Shown: positions 16,926 to 25,855, counted from the stretch's first letter. The stretch: DNA of 64,000 nucleotides from Actinomycetaceae bacterium (GCA_028724265.1 JAQYDG010000001.1:124001-188000); one strand, 5' to 3'. A program made the numbers and translations. The notes: a model not told the origin generated them from the sequence alone.

Positions 16926-17687
16926 ATGGAGCCAGATTCTGTGGAGGCGGCCTCTGGCCGCACTCAAGAGACCCATGTGCTACGTTCTCGCGTGCACGTG
17001 CTTCGTGATGCCATCCACGAAACCGGGGTGGTGGCTCTGGGATATCTGCCACTGGGCATTGCCCTGGGAGTGTTTGCGGCGTCGCAAGGTATCCCCGTAT
17101 GGCTCGTCACGCTGATGTCAGCTGTGATTTATGCCGGTTCCATGGAGTTTACGGCGGTGACGCTGATGACGTCAGGCGTTGCCCTCCCGCAGGTTGCGAT
17201 CACCACATTTTTTGTGAATTTTCGTCACATTTTCTACGGTTTGTCGTTTCCTCTACACAAGGTGCGCTCCGTGGCGGGGAAGCTGTATTCGGTTCATGCG
17301 CTCACCGACGAGGCTTATGCGCTCGTTGTGGCGCGGGACACTGATTCGTTGGACGGCGCACACCTCGTGGCGATCCAGTTCCTCTGCCAGTTCTATTGGG
17401 TTATCGGTGCCACTGTGGGGGCTGTTGTCGGGGCGCTGCTTCCTTTCGATACCTCCTTCATGGGATTCTCGCTTACTGCACTTTTCGTCTCTCTTACCGT
17501 TGACGAGCTCAAGCGCAACAGAATGTTTGGCCAGGCTCTGGCGGCGTTCATCTGTGGCGTGATGGCGTTGATCATCGTGCCAGAACAGATGCTGATGGTG
17601 GCGTTGGGGTGCTATACCGCTATTTCCGTCTGGCGGGTCATGCGGGAGCTCCATGATGGGTCTCAGAGGGGTGGAAGCGAGTCATGA
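16926..17687 (+). CDS. azlC: AzlC-family branched-chain amino acid exporter, large subunit
   Basis: Membrane subunit of an AzlC/AzlD two-component exporter for branched-chain amino acids or their analogues. 253 residues from ATG 16926; the frame opens at 16845 but the consensus TATAAT just upstream of 16926 argues for the shorter form, read as a leaderless message. The family core starts with 'GYLPLGIALGVFAASQGIPV' and continues with 'AGSMEFTAVTLM' and the 'FFVNFRHIFYGLSFP' segment. The hydrophobic profile suggests six or seven helices. Stop overlaps the azlD start (ATGA). Its place inside the pyr cluster has no evident functional link. Confidence 0.88.
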   Translation: MEPDSVEAASGRTQETHVLRSRVHVLRDAIHETGVVALGYLPLGIALGVFAASQGIPVWLVTLMSAVIYAGSMEFTAVTLMTSGVALPQVAITTFFVNFRHIFYGLSFPLHKVRSVAGKLYSVHALTDEAYALVVARDTDSLDGAHLVAIQFLCQFYWVIGATVGAVVGALLPFDTSFMGFSLTALFVSLTVDELKRNRMFGQALAAFICGVMALIIVPEQMLMVALGCYTAISVWRVMRELHDGSQRGGSES

Positions 17688-18016
17688 TGAACGTTGACGT
17701 CTTCGAAGCGCTCGGTGTTATCGGTGTGGCATTCCTCGTCACGTATGCCCTTCGGGGTCTTCCATTCGTTGTGCTTTCGCGTTGGCGGGATACTCCTGTC
17801 CTTCGCAGACTGGCTGTCCTGATGCCCGTGGGCGTGATGGTGATCCTTGTGGTGTTCACGATGCGAGATATCGATTTTACTGCAGCGTCCCGCTGGGTGC
17901 CGATGGTTGCGGGTATTGCCGCAACCGCACTCATTCACTGGTGGAAACAGAATACGCTTGTATCAATGATTGTCGGAGTTTTTGTGTATTGGTTCGTGGA
18001 GCTGCTTACTGTGTAG
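17684..18016 (+). CDS. azlD: AzlD-family branched-chain amino acid exporter, small subunit
   Basis: Small membrane partner of AzlC, 110 residues with about four hydrophobic helices. The segment 'TYALRGLPFVVLSRWRDTPV' is the usual AzlD pattern. The ATG at 17684 overlaps the azlC stop as ATGA, so the pair is made together in equal amounts. Followed after 53 bases by pyrC, which may be read through from the same transcript because no terminator is visible between them. Confidence 0.85.
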   Translation: MMNVDVFEALGVIGVAFLVTYALRGLPFVVLSRWRDTPVLRRLAVLMPVGVMVILVVFTMRDIDFTAASRWVPMVAGIAATALIHWWKQNTLVSMIVGVFVYWFVELLTV

Positions 18017-18069
18017 TGTTCTGCCATTCTGAGCGAGCATGCCCGCACGCGTACACGAAGGGAGAAAAA

Positions 18070-19407
18070 ATGGTTCCGCATAGTGAGACTACGGGTGGTA
18101 TGCCGATTGACGGAGTGGAATTTGTGGGGTGGGAGACCTCGGCCTGCCCGCCTATCGGCTGGAACAGCGAGGGTGGGCCGGAGGCGAGCGCGGAGGTGAT
18201 AGATGAGCTCAATGCCGTGATCGGCCGAGCTGTGGGCAGCGGCAAGGGGACTCGTGTTGCCGTGTTTCCAGGTTTCTTTGATCCCCATGTTCATCTGCGG
18301 GAGCCTGGATATTCATCGAAAGAGACGATTGCAACAGGGACGGCTGCCGCAGCGCACGGCGGTTATACAACAGTTGGCGCGATGCCGAACCTCGACCCTG
18401 TTCCTGATTCTGTTCAGAGTCTCGCGGTGGAAGAGGATCTGATCGGGCGCAATGCCCTGATACGCGTCATTCCTTTTGGGGCGCTGACGCGTGGGCAGCA
18501 CGGCAATGAACTCGCAGATATTGCAGCACTGGCACCTCGCGTCATCGGATTTTCTGATGACGGATTCGGAGTCAACGATGATGCATTGATGCGGCAGGCT
18601 TTCGAAGAAGTCGCCCAGGCCGGTTCGATTATCTCTACCCACGCTGAGGTCTCAGCACTTCGTCCGAGCGGCGCATCGATCAACGATGGAACCTACGCAC
18701 ACGAGCATGGCCTTATGGGGATCCCGACAGCTGCCGAATATCAGCAGATTGAGCGAGACGTGAGGCTTCTGGCTGATTTGAAGGCGTCGAAGGGGATTGC
18801 GCCGCGATACAACGTGTGCCATATCTCGTGCCGCGAATCGGCTGACGCGATTCGTCGTGCTCACGCATTGGGGTTGGATGTGAGTGCAGAAACTGCTCCT
18901 CACTACCTTCTCCTTGACGACTCCATGCTCAAAGACGACGGGCGATTCAAAATGAACCCACCGTTGCGTCAGCCGTCGGATCGTGAGGCAATTGTCCGCG
19001 CCCTGGCCGATGGCACGATCACGATGATTGCTACTGACCACGCCCCGCACACTGCTGAAGAAAAGTCGCACGGCTTGCGCGGCAGTGCTTTTGGGATTGT
19101 GGGGATCGAAACGGCCTTTCCTCTGCTGTATACGCGCCTCGTTATCCCAGGTGTGATCAGTCTCGCTCGTCTTGTTCATCTCTTCTCGGCTGGACCTCGT
19201 CAACGTTTTGGCCTTCGGGCATCGAACAGGGATTTCACCCTCTGGCAGCTTGACGGCTCCTACACGATTGACTCCAGGACATTTCTTTCGAAAGGCAAGG
19301 CAACGCCATTTGATGGATGGTCTGTTAGCGCACGATGCCTTGCAACGGTGTGTGACGGACACATCGCATATCACATTCCGGACGGTGCAGGTGTCGGTGC
19401 CTTTTGA
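18070..19407 (+). CDS. pyrC: Dihydroorotase
   Basis: Third step of UMP synthesis, closing carbamoyl-aspartate to dihydroorotate. 445 residues from ATG 18070, chosen because GGGAG lies 5 bases upstream; the frame is open further upstream in azlD but that part is a shadow. Zinc-binding 'FFDPHVHLREPGYSSKET' with the HxH pair lies near residues 61-78, and 'MIATDHAPHTAEEK' supplies the catalytic Asp. Both fit class I dihydroorotases of the amidohydrolase family. It precedes the pyrK operon promoter by only about 30 bases. Confidence 0.94.
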   Translation: MVPHSETTGGMPIDGVEFVGWETSACPPIGWNSEGGPEASAEVIDELNAVIGRAVGSGKGTRVAVFPGFFDPHVHLREPGYSSKETIATGTAAAAHGGYTTVGAMPNLDPVPDSVQSLAVEEDLIGRNALIRVIPFGALTRGQHGNELADIAALAPRVIGFSDDGFGVNDDALMRQAFEEVAQAGSIISTHAEVSALRPSGASINDGTYAHEHGLMGIPTAAEYQQIERDVRLLADLKASKGIAPRYNVCHISCRESADAIRRAHALGLDVSAETAPHYLLLDDSMLKDDGRFKMNPPLRQPSDREAIVRALADGTITMIATDHAPHTAEEKSHGLRGSAFGIVGIETAFPLLYTRLVIPGVISLARLVHLFSAGPRQRFGLRASNRDFTLWQLDGSYTIDSRTFLSKGKATPFDGWSVSARCLATVCDGHIAYHIPDGAGVGAF

Positions 19408-19440
19408 GTGTATTGTTTCCTCAGGTCGCTTCGGGGTGAG

Positions 19441-19468
19441 TTGGCACGGTGGCATCCGCTGCTATACT
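19441..19468 (+). promoter_or_regulatory. Predicted promoter of pyrK-pyrD-pyrF-pyrE-pyrB
   Basis: A -35 TTGGCA (19441-19446) and a -10 TATACT (19463-19468), each one mismatch from consensus, are 16 bases apart. They lie between pyrC and pyrK. I see no PyrR-type loop in this short leader, so control may differ from that of pyrR-carAB. Confidence 0.65.
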
Positions 19469-19530
19469 TACCGCGAACATCACCATCATCCGAACGCTGA
19501 CTGATGCGGCCGAGTGACGAGGAGGAATCA

Positions 19531-20355
19531 ATGCGCACAGCGCGCACGATCGAATATGTGGCACATATTCGCCAAACGAGCATTCTTGCGGAGGGAATGT
19601 ACCGCATCGAATTCGAGGTGGATCATCCGCTGGTCTGTGTTCCCGGTCAGTTCGTGAATCTCGAAATTCCTGGCTATCTGCTGCGGCGACCCCTTGCGAT
19701 CGCCGATTGTAGCGATGACGGGATGCGCATCGTTGTGATTGTGCGTGTTGTTGGTGCGGGTACTGCCGATCTCGTTTTACTCAAACCCGGAGCGAGGTTG
19801 CGATTGTTAGCTCCGTTAGGAGATGGTTTTAATACGGCAGTTGCCGGTGTTAACCCTTTGTTATTGGGCGGTGGATCTGGAATTCCACCGCTCTTTTTTT
19901 TGGCCAAATTCCTGTGCTCCTCCCCGACGCATCCTGATGTTCATGTTGCCCTCGGATTTCGGAGCGCTCAGCAGGCATATCTCATTGAGCAATTCGAGGA
20001 ACTCGGCTGTGCAGTTCATGTTGCCACGGAGGACGGAAGTGCGGGCAGACAGGGGCGGGTCACCGATTTCCTTCAGACGATGCCCCATGTGACTCAGGTG
20101 TTTGCGTGCGGGCCAGACGCCATGCTGCGAACCGTTCAGGCGTGGGCGCGGGACAATTCGCGTGGCGCACAGCTGAGCGTCGAAGCCCATATGGCATGCG
20201 GCTTTGGTGCGTGCTTAGGGTGTGCGATCCCCACGGTATCGGGTAACCGGCGCGTGTGCGTGGACGGGCCGGTGTTCGACTCGGCTGAGCTCGTTTTCGC
20301 GTCAGAGAGCAGCGAGCCTCGCCTGCAGCAGACCTCAAAAGAAAGCGGGTGCTGA
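19531..20355 (+). CDS. pyrK: Dihydroorotate dehydrogenase electron-transfer subunit
   Basis: FAD and [2Fe-2S] subunit that passes electrons from the class 1B PyrD to NAD. 274 residues from ATG 19531, which follows GAGGAGG; earlier in-frame ATG at 19504 lacks such a site. The FAD-binding 'LRRPLAIAD' lies at 51-59, the nucleotide-binding 'LLLGGGSGIPPL' at 110-121. Cluster ligands are Cys223, Cys228, Cys231 and Cys243 ('CGFGACLGC' then 'VCVDGPVF'). The stop shares a base with the pyrD start (TGATG), as expected for subunits of one enzyme. Confidence 0.93.
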   Translation: MRTARTIEYVAHIRQTSILAEGMYRIEFEVDHPLVCVPGQFVNLEIPGYLLRRPLAIADCSDDGMRIVVIVRVVGAGTADLVLLKPGARLRLLAPLGDGFNTAVAGVNPLLLGGGSGIPPLFFLAKFLCSSPTHPDVHVALGFRSAQQAYLIEQFEELGCAVHVATEDGSAGRQGRVTDFLQTMPHVTQVFACGPDAMLRTVQAWARDNSRGAQLSVEAHMACGFGACLGCAIPTVSGNRRVCVDGPVFDSAELVFASESSEPRLQQTSKESGC

Positions 20356-21365
20356 TGAACACACAAAATATGGCGGGATCACCACAGCGAGGCGCGGGCA
20401 GTGAACAGCGAGCCGATGGGACGCTCAAGGAAACGAGGGCGAAGAATGTGTATACAACAGCGGTGGATTTGTGCGGTATTGAGCTTTCTAACCCTGTGGT
20501 TGCGGCGTCGGGTACTTTCGGATATGGGCAAGAATTTGCCCATCTGTGGGATATTAATCAGCTTGGTACGTTCAGTTTCAAGGGAACCACCGCAACTCCG
20601 AGGCCGGGTAACGCACAGCCGAGGGTGGCCGAGTCGCCAGCGGGAATGCTTAACGCGATCGGGCTTGCGAACCCAGGTGTGGACGAGGTCGTGAACCAGA
20701 TCCTCCCTGGTATGCCACAGTATTTTTCCAAGCCGGTGATGGCGAATGTCGCGGGATTTAGTGTTGACGAATATGTTCATGTTGCCACGCTGCTCGATGC
20801 ATCATCCCGCGTTGGTTGGCTAGAAATCAACATTTCCTGTCCGAATGTTCATGAGGGTGGACGTAACTTTGCTGACGATCCTGATTCAGCTGCCGCAGTA
20901 ATCCGAGCCGTCAAAGCCGAGGTTCACAAACCTGTGATTGCCAAGCTCGCCCCCCATACCACGAATATCGTATCGATCGCGCGCGCATGTGTGGATGCTG
21001 GCGCTGATGCATTGAGCCTTGTCAACACATTTGTGGGCATGCGCTTTGACGTGCGGCGGCGCACGCCCATTCTCGCCAACAAAACTGGGGGTGTGAGCGG
21101 GCCGGCAATCCTCCCCATGGCGCTACATCTGGTGAATATGGTTGCCCATGCGGTTGACGTGCCGGTCATCGGCATGGGAGGTGTGTCAACCGCCCACGAT
21201 GTGCTGGAAATGATGGTGGCCGGCGCAAGTGCTGTTGAAGTAGGGACGGCAAACCTCGTCGATCCGTACGCGTGCCGCACGATTATACACGATCTGCCGC
21301 ACGTCATGGAAGCGAATGGCATTTTATCGCTTCACGAACTCAGGGGGTCGATGCTCGACCGATAA
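20355..21365 (+). CDS. pyrD: Dihydroorotate dehydrogenase, class 1B catalytic subunit
   Basis: FMN enzyme that oxidises dihydroorotate to orotate, NAD-linked through PyrK. 336 residues from ATG 20355, which overlaps the pyrK stop (TGATG). The N-terminus 'DLCGIELSNPVVAASGTFGYG' follows a short polar extension of about 35 residues that the family usually lacks. 'LEINISCPNVHEGGRNF' holds the catalytic Cys typical of cytosolic class 1 enzymes. 'VIGMGGVSTAHDVLEMMVAGA' is the phosphate-binding end of the barrel. A pyrK partner next door confirms class 1B. Confidence 0.94.
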   Translation: MNTQNMAGSPQRGAGSEQRADGTLKETRAKNVYTTAVDLCGIELSNPVVAASGTFGYGQEFAHLWDINQLGTFSFKGTTATPRPGNAQPRVAESPAGMLNAIGLANPGVDEVVNQILPGMPQYFSKPVMANVAGFSVDEYVHVATLLDASSRVGWLEINISCPNVHEGGRNFADDPDSAAAVIRAVKAEVHKPVIAKLAPHTTNIVSIARACVDAGADALSLVNTFVGMRFDVRRRTPILANKTGGVSGPAILPMALHLVNMVAHAVDVPVIGMGGVSTAHDVLEMMVAGASAVEVGTANLVDPYACRTIIHDLPHVMEANGILSLHELRGSMLDR

Positions 21366-21463
21366 GCCCGGGATCCTTATCCAGTCAACGAAACCCGTAT
21401 GCGAGAACCCGAGCGCGGGAAACCACGTGGAAAACGAAGATGAAAAAAGGAGGAGAACAAAGT

Positions 21464-22312
21464 ATGGCCAGCGGACGCGACGTGATTATCGCCTGTGACT
21501 TTGATTCGAGGCAGGTGTTCGACGATTTCTTAGCGCTCTTCGATGCTGCGCGTCCAGTGGTGGGTGACGATGATACGCGGGCATCGGGAGAGCCAGGAAA
21601 ACCCGGGGAGTCAGCGACATCGGGACAGCCGGAAAAATCCGGAGCGTCAGAAACACTGGACATGCCCGAAAAACCATTTCTGAAAATTGGTATGGAGCTC
21701 TTCTTCACGTCCGGCCCCGACATCGTGCGCAGCGTCAAGGAGCGAGGATATCGCGTGTTCTTGGATTTGAAGCTGCACGATATTCCCACCACTGTCGAAA
21801 AGACGATGCGGGTGCTTGGCAGGCTCGGCGCCGATATCTGCAATGTGCACATCGCCGGAGGATCCCAGATGATGCGGCAGGCAGCCATGGCGTTGCGTGA
21901 GGCGGCAGGGGATGGTGCATCCGAAGGTTCAGCAGCCCCCCTGTTGATTGGGGTCACTCAGCTGACGTCGATCGACCAGAAACGTCTGGAAAACGAACTG
22001 CTGATTGAGCGCCCTATCGCGGATGTCGTCACGCAGTATGCACTGTTGGCGAAAGACTCTGGGCTTGACGGCGTGGTGTGTTCTGCGCAGGAGATCGGCA
22101 CCGTGCATGCCGCATGTGGGGACGACTTTGTGACGGTGACGCCAGGGATCCGCCCTGCCGGCGCGGCGGTCAATGATCAGCAGCGTGTGACGACGCCGAG
22201 CCAAGCAAAAGCGATGGGCGGCAATCTGATCGTGGTTGGCAGGCCAATTACGCAGTCGAAGGATCCGGTCGCAGCCTATCGGCAGATTTGGCGGGACTTC
22301 GCTGCTGCCTAG
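21464..22312 (+). CDS. pyrF: Orotidine 5'-phosphate decarboxylase with a low-complexity insertion
   Basis: Final step of UMP synthesis, decarboxylating OMP. 282 residues from ATG 21464, chosen for AAAGGAGG 9 bases upstream. Catalytic 'FLDLKLHDIPTTV' carries the Lys and Asp of the active site; 'VTPGIRPAG' near the C-terminus binds phosphate. Between the first strand ('VIIACDFDS') and 'FLKIGMELFFTSGP' is an inserted stretch of about 35 residues rich in Gly, Pro, Glu and Ser (about residues 30-65), which accounts for the extra length over the usual 230-240. It starts about 100 bases after pyrD in a purine-rich spacer. Confidence 0.92.
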   Translation: MASGRDVIIACDFDSRQVFDDFLALFDAARPVVGDDDTRASGEPGKPGESATSGQPEKSGASETLDMPEKPFLKIGMELFFTSGPDIVRSVKERGYRVFLDLKLHDIPTTVEKTMRVLGRLGADICNVHIAGGSQMMRQAAMALREAAGDGASEGSAAPLLIGVTQLTSIDQKRLENELLIERPIADVVTQYALLAKDSGLDGVVCSAQEIGTVHAACGDDFVTVTPGIRPAGAAVNDQQRVTTPSQAKAMGGNLIVVGRPITQSKDPVAAYRQIWRDFAAA

Positions 22313-22394
22313 GTGCTTTCTGCGGAGAGGGCGCAGGGAGAGACGACGAAAAAGGACGTAAGGGATAAGAGGAAGTAAAAGAGAGGAGAAATAG

Positions 22395-23036
22395 ATGGAA
22401 AATCTCAGTGCGCGTTCAGTTGCGGGTGCTCTGCTCGATATCGGAGCAGTATTCGTTCGGCCTGATCAGCCGTTTACCTGGGTATCCGGGATACATAGCC
22501 CAATCTATACCGACAATCGTTTGGTGCTGACTGCTCCGGAAGTACGCAAGGGCATCGAAGACACCCTCGCGGCGATGATTGCTCGCGAGTTTGCCGATGC
22601 TGAGGTTCTGATGGGCACGGCGACGGCTGGTATTCCCCATGCAGCCCTCGCCGCAGAAAGGCTCGGCCTGCCCATGGGATATGTGCGCGGTGAGGCGAAG
22701 GATCACGGACGCGGAAACCGGATCGAAGGCAAACTTCAGGCAGGGCAGCGCGTGGTGGTGGTTGAAGATCTCATTTCCACAGGAGGCTCGGTTCTTGCCA
22801 CTGTTGCTGCGCTGAGGGACGCCGGCGCTCAGGTGCTCGGTGTTGCCGCGCTGTTTACCTACGGGATGCAGGCGGCGAAGGATACCTTCCATGCGGCGTC
22901 GGTGCCTTTGCATACGCTGACAACCTTTGACGATGCGATCGAAGAAGCAGCGGCGCGGGGGCAGATCAGCGAGGAGGATTTGCCGCGTCTACGCGCATTT
23001 CGGGATAACCCGCATGACGAAAGCTGGATGAAGTAA
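22395..23036 (+). CDS. pyrE: Orotate phosphoribosyltransferase
   Basis: Joins orotate to PRPP to form OMP. 213 residues, normal length. The PRPP-binding motif is 'VVVVEDLISTGGSVL' (about residues 119-133). 'LMGTATAGIPHAALAAERLG' forms the early phosphate-binding loop, and 'YVRGEAKDHGRGNRIEG' the flexible catalytic loop with Lys. The ATG at 22395 follows GAGAGGAG. The 82-base spacer from pyrF is purine-rich with no hairpin, consistent with one transcript. Confidence 0.94.
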   Translation: MENLSARSVAGALLDIGAVFVRPDQPFTWVSGIHSPIYTDNRLVLTAPEVRKGIEDTLAAMIAREFADAEVLMGTATAGIPHAALAAERLGLPMGYVRGEAKDHGRGNRIEGKLQAGQRVVVVEDLISTGGSVLATVAALRDAGAQVLGVAALFTYGMQAAKDTFHAASVPLHTLTTFDDAIEEAAARGQISEEDLPRLRAFRDNPHDESWMK

Positions 23037-23119
23037 CCGATAAAAACCGCTAAAAACCACAGATAAACCAGACGAGAACCACTTAAGAAGAACACGAGAC
23101 CTACACCAAAGGAGTATCC

Positions 23120-24226
23120 ATGCGTTCGATTATTGATATTGCAGATCTGAGTGTTGCCGAGCTTGATGAGCTGATGGACCACGCTCAGCAGATGATCGCC
23201 GATCCGGCCTCTGTTGCCGACCTGCACGCCCACCACCAACTCGCCACCCTCTTCTTCGAGCCTTCCACGCGGACACGTTTGAGTTTCGAATCCGCGATGT
23301 ATGCGTTAGGCGGCTCGGTGGTGTCGATGTCCTCTGCGGCAAACTCATCCACATCGAAGGGCGAGACGCTGGCGGATACGATTCGGGTGGTTTCGAACTA
23401 CGTCGATGTGATTGCAATGCGTCACTTTGCAGAAGGATCAGCGCTCGTTGCTGCCCGCGCATCAGGCGTGCCGGTGATCAACGCAGGCGATGGAGGGCAT
23501 TTTCACCCCACGCAGACTCTCGCTGATGTCCTGACGATTCAGCGCGCACATGCTCAGCTGGGCGGCCAGAGGATCGTGGTGGTTGGCGATCTGCTCTACG
23601 GGCGCACAGTGCATTCCTTGGTGAGGTGCCTGGCGCGCTACGAGGGGAACAGCTTCGTGTTCGTGTCGCCGCAGGAGCTGAGGATGCCGGCAGGGTTCTT
23701 GCAGCGTGAACTTGCCAGCCGAGGTATTCCCTACGAAGAAACGTCTGATTTTGCTGGGGCGATACGTGGTGCCGATGTGTTGTATATGACGAGGATCCAA
23801 CGTGAACGCTTCGCGGATATCGACACCTATCACCGGCTGGCAGGGAGCTTCATTCTGACACCGAAGCTGATGGAGAGTGCGAGTGAGGAGATGATCGTGC
23901 TGCATCCGCTTCCCCGTGTTGATGAAATTAGCCCAGCTGTGGATGCAGATCCGCGTGCGAAGTATTTTGAGGAGACGTTCAACGGCAAGATGATGCGGAT
24001 GGCGCTGATCGACTTCCTGGTGAAGGATGCCCAGGCGTCACCCCGCAAGGATCCTCGCCCTGAACTGGAGGAGGCATGTACCCTCTCCGACGTATCGTGC
24101 ACGAACCGCCTGTGCATTACACAGCAGGAGCGCGAACTGCAGCCCCTGTTTATTCAGCATGACGAGAGTGTGAGGTGTGCATACTGCGAGGCTCCCGTTC
24201 AGGCTGCGGTTCCGGTTCGGGCTTAG
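23120..24226 (+). CDS. pyrB: Aspartate carbamoyltransferase catalytic chain fused to a PyrI-type zinc domain
   Basis: Second step of UMP synthesis, joining carbamoyl phosphate to aspartate. Residues 1-305 are a full catalytic chain: carbamoyl-phosphate loop 'FEPSTRTRLSF' (46-56), the swinging loop with Ser/Lys 'SSTSKGETLADT' (76-87), 'HPTQTLADVL' (129-138) and 'LHPLPRVDEI' (261-270). Residues about 318-357 look like the C-terminal zinc domain of the regulatory chain PyrI: Cys327-X4-Cys332-X20-Cys353-X2-Cys356, with the context 'CTNRLCITQQER' and 'CAYCE'. The nucleotide-binding allosteric half of PyrI is absent, and no separate pyrI is seen here. ATG 23120 follows AAAGGAG. A similar fusion is known in Thermotoga. 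Last gene of the operon. Confidence 0.95.
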   Translation: MRSIIDIADLSVAELDELMDHAQQMIADPASVADLHAHHQLATLFFEPSTRTRLSFESAMYALGGSVVSMSSAANSSTSKGETLADTIRVVSNYVDVIAMRHFAEGSALVAARASGVPVINAGDGGHFHPTQTLADVLTIQRAHAQLGGQRIVVVGDLLYGRTVHSLVRCLARYEGNSFVFVSPQELRMPAGFLQRELASRGIPYEETSDFAGAIRGADVLYMTRIQRERFADIDTYHRLAGSFILTPKLMESASEEMIVLHPLPRVDEISPAVDADPRAKYFEETFNGKMMRMALIDFLVKDAQASPRKDPRPELEEACTLSDVSCTNRLCITQQERELQPLFIQHDESVRCAYCEAPVQAAVPVRA

Positions 24227-24241
24227 GGCTCCGGCTGAGGG

Positions 24242-24293
24242 CACCGCAAGGTGAAATCGCTCACGAAGCCGCCTTGCGGTGTCTCATTTTTTT
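24242..24293 (+). terminator. Rho-independent terminator of the pyr operon
   Basis: Perfect 10-bp stem CACCGCAAGG (24242-24251) with CCTTGCGGTG (24272-24281), followed within 6 bases by seven T residues (24287-24293). Confidence 0.9.
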
Positions 24294-24327
24294 GGCGAGA
24301 CTCGCGTTCAAGGATACGATGAATGCC

Positions 24328-24351
24328 ATGCCGCCATTAGTGAGGCGGCAT
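24328..24351. promoter_or_regulatory. Perfect 8-bp inverted repeat upstream of the aminotransferase gene
   Basis: ATGCCGCC (24328-24335) and GGCGGCAT (24344-24351) flank an 8-base spacer. It lies after the pyr terminator and 160 bases before the aminotransferase ATG, so it could be an operator for that unit. The rest of the spacer up to 24510 shows no gene. Confidence 0.4.
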
Positions 24352-24510
24352 CAATACGAAGGACGTTGTGATGTTTTCTCAGTTCAGCGTCGCCTCTGAG
24401 CGACGATAAGGCTCCCATTTACTGGTGTGCTCTGCATTCATCGGGCACATCCCCGGAACGATAGCCGGGCATGAGGAGTCGATATCGACCAGACGGATGG
24501 AGCTGAGAAT

Positions 24511-25689
24511 ATGACATATAAAATTGCTGAGAAGTGGCAGAGTATTTCCACTTTTTCCCTCGATGTAGAGGCTTTGCGCCACTACGACGATGTGATTGAC
24601 CTCTCTATTGGTGATACGGATTTCGTCACTGATCCCGAGGTGATTAATGCGGCATGTGCCGATGCGCACGCTGGATACACTCACTACGGATTTCCCCAGG
24701 GGGATCCAGAGTTGATCGATGCAATCCGAGCATACTGGCGTGAGGATTTCGGGCAGGAAATCAATCCGGACAATGTATACGTGACGGCGTCCTCCTCGTT
24801 GGGCATGGTCATGGTGTTGATGGCACTGCTGAATCCCGGCGACGAAGTGATCGTGTTCAGTCCGTATTTTCCTGTCTATCGCTCCCAAGTGATGGCGGCA
24901 GGCGGCCGGATCGTGGACGTGCCTCTTTCTGATTCCGACGGCTGGGCAATTCATGAGGATGCACTTGAAGCTGCGGTGAGCAGCAGGACGCGCGTCATTA
25001 TTTTTAATAATCCGTGTAATCCCACAGGCGCTGTGTACGCAGCGGAGGACTACCAGGCGATTGCGAATGTTGCGCTGCGTCATGATCTGATTGTTGCTGC
25101 TGACGAAATCTATACGGATTATTGTTTCGCGCCAGGCGTCAGCTTCGTCCCCATGCGCAGCCTGCCCGGAATGGCGGCACAGACGGTAACACTCAACTCG
25201 TTTTCCAAAAACTTCCTGATGACGGGGTGGCGTGTCGGCTACATGATTGCGGATAAGCCGTTGATTGACGCGGTCGGGCGCATTTCCGACACTCTGATTT
25301 ATACAGCGCCGAGTATTTCTCAGCGTGCGGCGATTCGTGCGTTGGGTGTGCGCGAGCGGATCCGGAAGGAATACACGGCGGAGTACGGGCGACGACAGGC
25401 CTTAGCAATACGCAAAATCCACCACATTCCATATTTTGATCTTGTCGATCCGCAAGGGACGTTTTATATGTTCCCTTCTATCAGGCGAACGGGTTTGACG
25501 TCCGCTGATTTTGTCGAGTTTGCTCTGCGCAACGCGCATGTGCTTCTCTTAGCAGGCGACGCGTTCGGCATCGCGGGGAGCGGACACGTTCGGATTGCTC
25601 TGAACGCTCAGCGGCCTGTGATTGACGAGGCTTGTGACCGTCTAGCTGCGGTGGCTCCTCAGTTCACAGCCGGCGGCGCTGATTCCTGA
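24511..25689 (+). CDS. PLP-dependent class I/II aminotransferase
   Basis: Cytoplasmic aminotransferase of fold type I, 392 residues, aspartate-aminotransferase-like. The PLP Lys lies in 'NSFSKNFLMTGWRVGY' (about residues 229-244), the Asp/Tyr cofactor contacts in 'IVAADEIYTDYCF', and 'NNPCNPTGAVY' is the usual substrate-carboxylate segment. ATG 24511 follows GGAG. It stands 166 bases ahead of a polar amino acid importer in the same direction, suggesting that it uses the imported amino acid, but the substrate cannot be read from the sequence. Confidence 0.85.
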   Translation: MTYKIAEKWQSISTFSLDVEALRHYDDVIDLSIGDTDFVTDPEVINAACADAHAGYTHYGFPQGDPELIDAIRAYWREDFGQEINPDNVYVTASSSLGMVMVLMALLNPGDEVIVFSPYFPVYRSQVMAAGGRIVDVPLSDSDGWAIHEDALEAAVSSRTRVIIFNNPCNPTGAVYAAEDYQAIANVALRHDLIVAADEIYTDYCFAPGVSFVPMRSLPGMAAQTVTLNSFSKNFLMTGWRVGYMIADKPLIDAVGRISDTLIYTAPSISQRAAIRALGVRERIRKEYTAEYGRRQALAIRKIHHIPYFDLVDPQGTFYMFPSIRRTGLTSADFVEFALRNAHVLLLAGDAFGIAGSGHVRIALNAQRPVIDEACDRLAAVAPQFTAGGADS

Positions 25690-25855
25690 CGCGCTGCACT
25701 TCTCGGCATATCGGGCGATCCGTTGCGCTTGATGGGGCACGAGTTGTGCTGATACATATCCACATCACTATTCGATGAACTATTCAATGATGACGTCAAC
25801 AGTGTGACGTCGCTGGCTTGCTATTGCGGCGTGCCGGAAAAAAGGAGAGGTTATT

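Noticed and set aside
24227-24510. Possible small gene between pyrB and the aminotransferase
   Set aside because: The only short frames cross the pyr terminator or lack ribosome sites; the region is better explained as terminator plus regulatory spacer.
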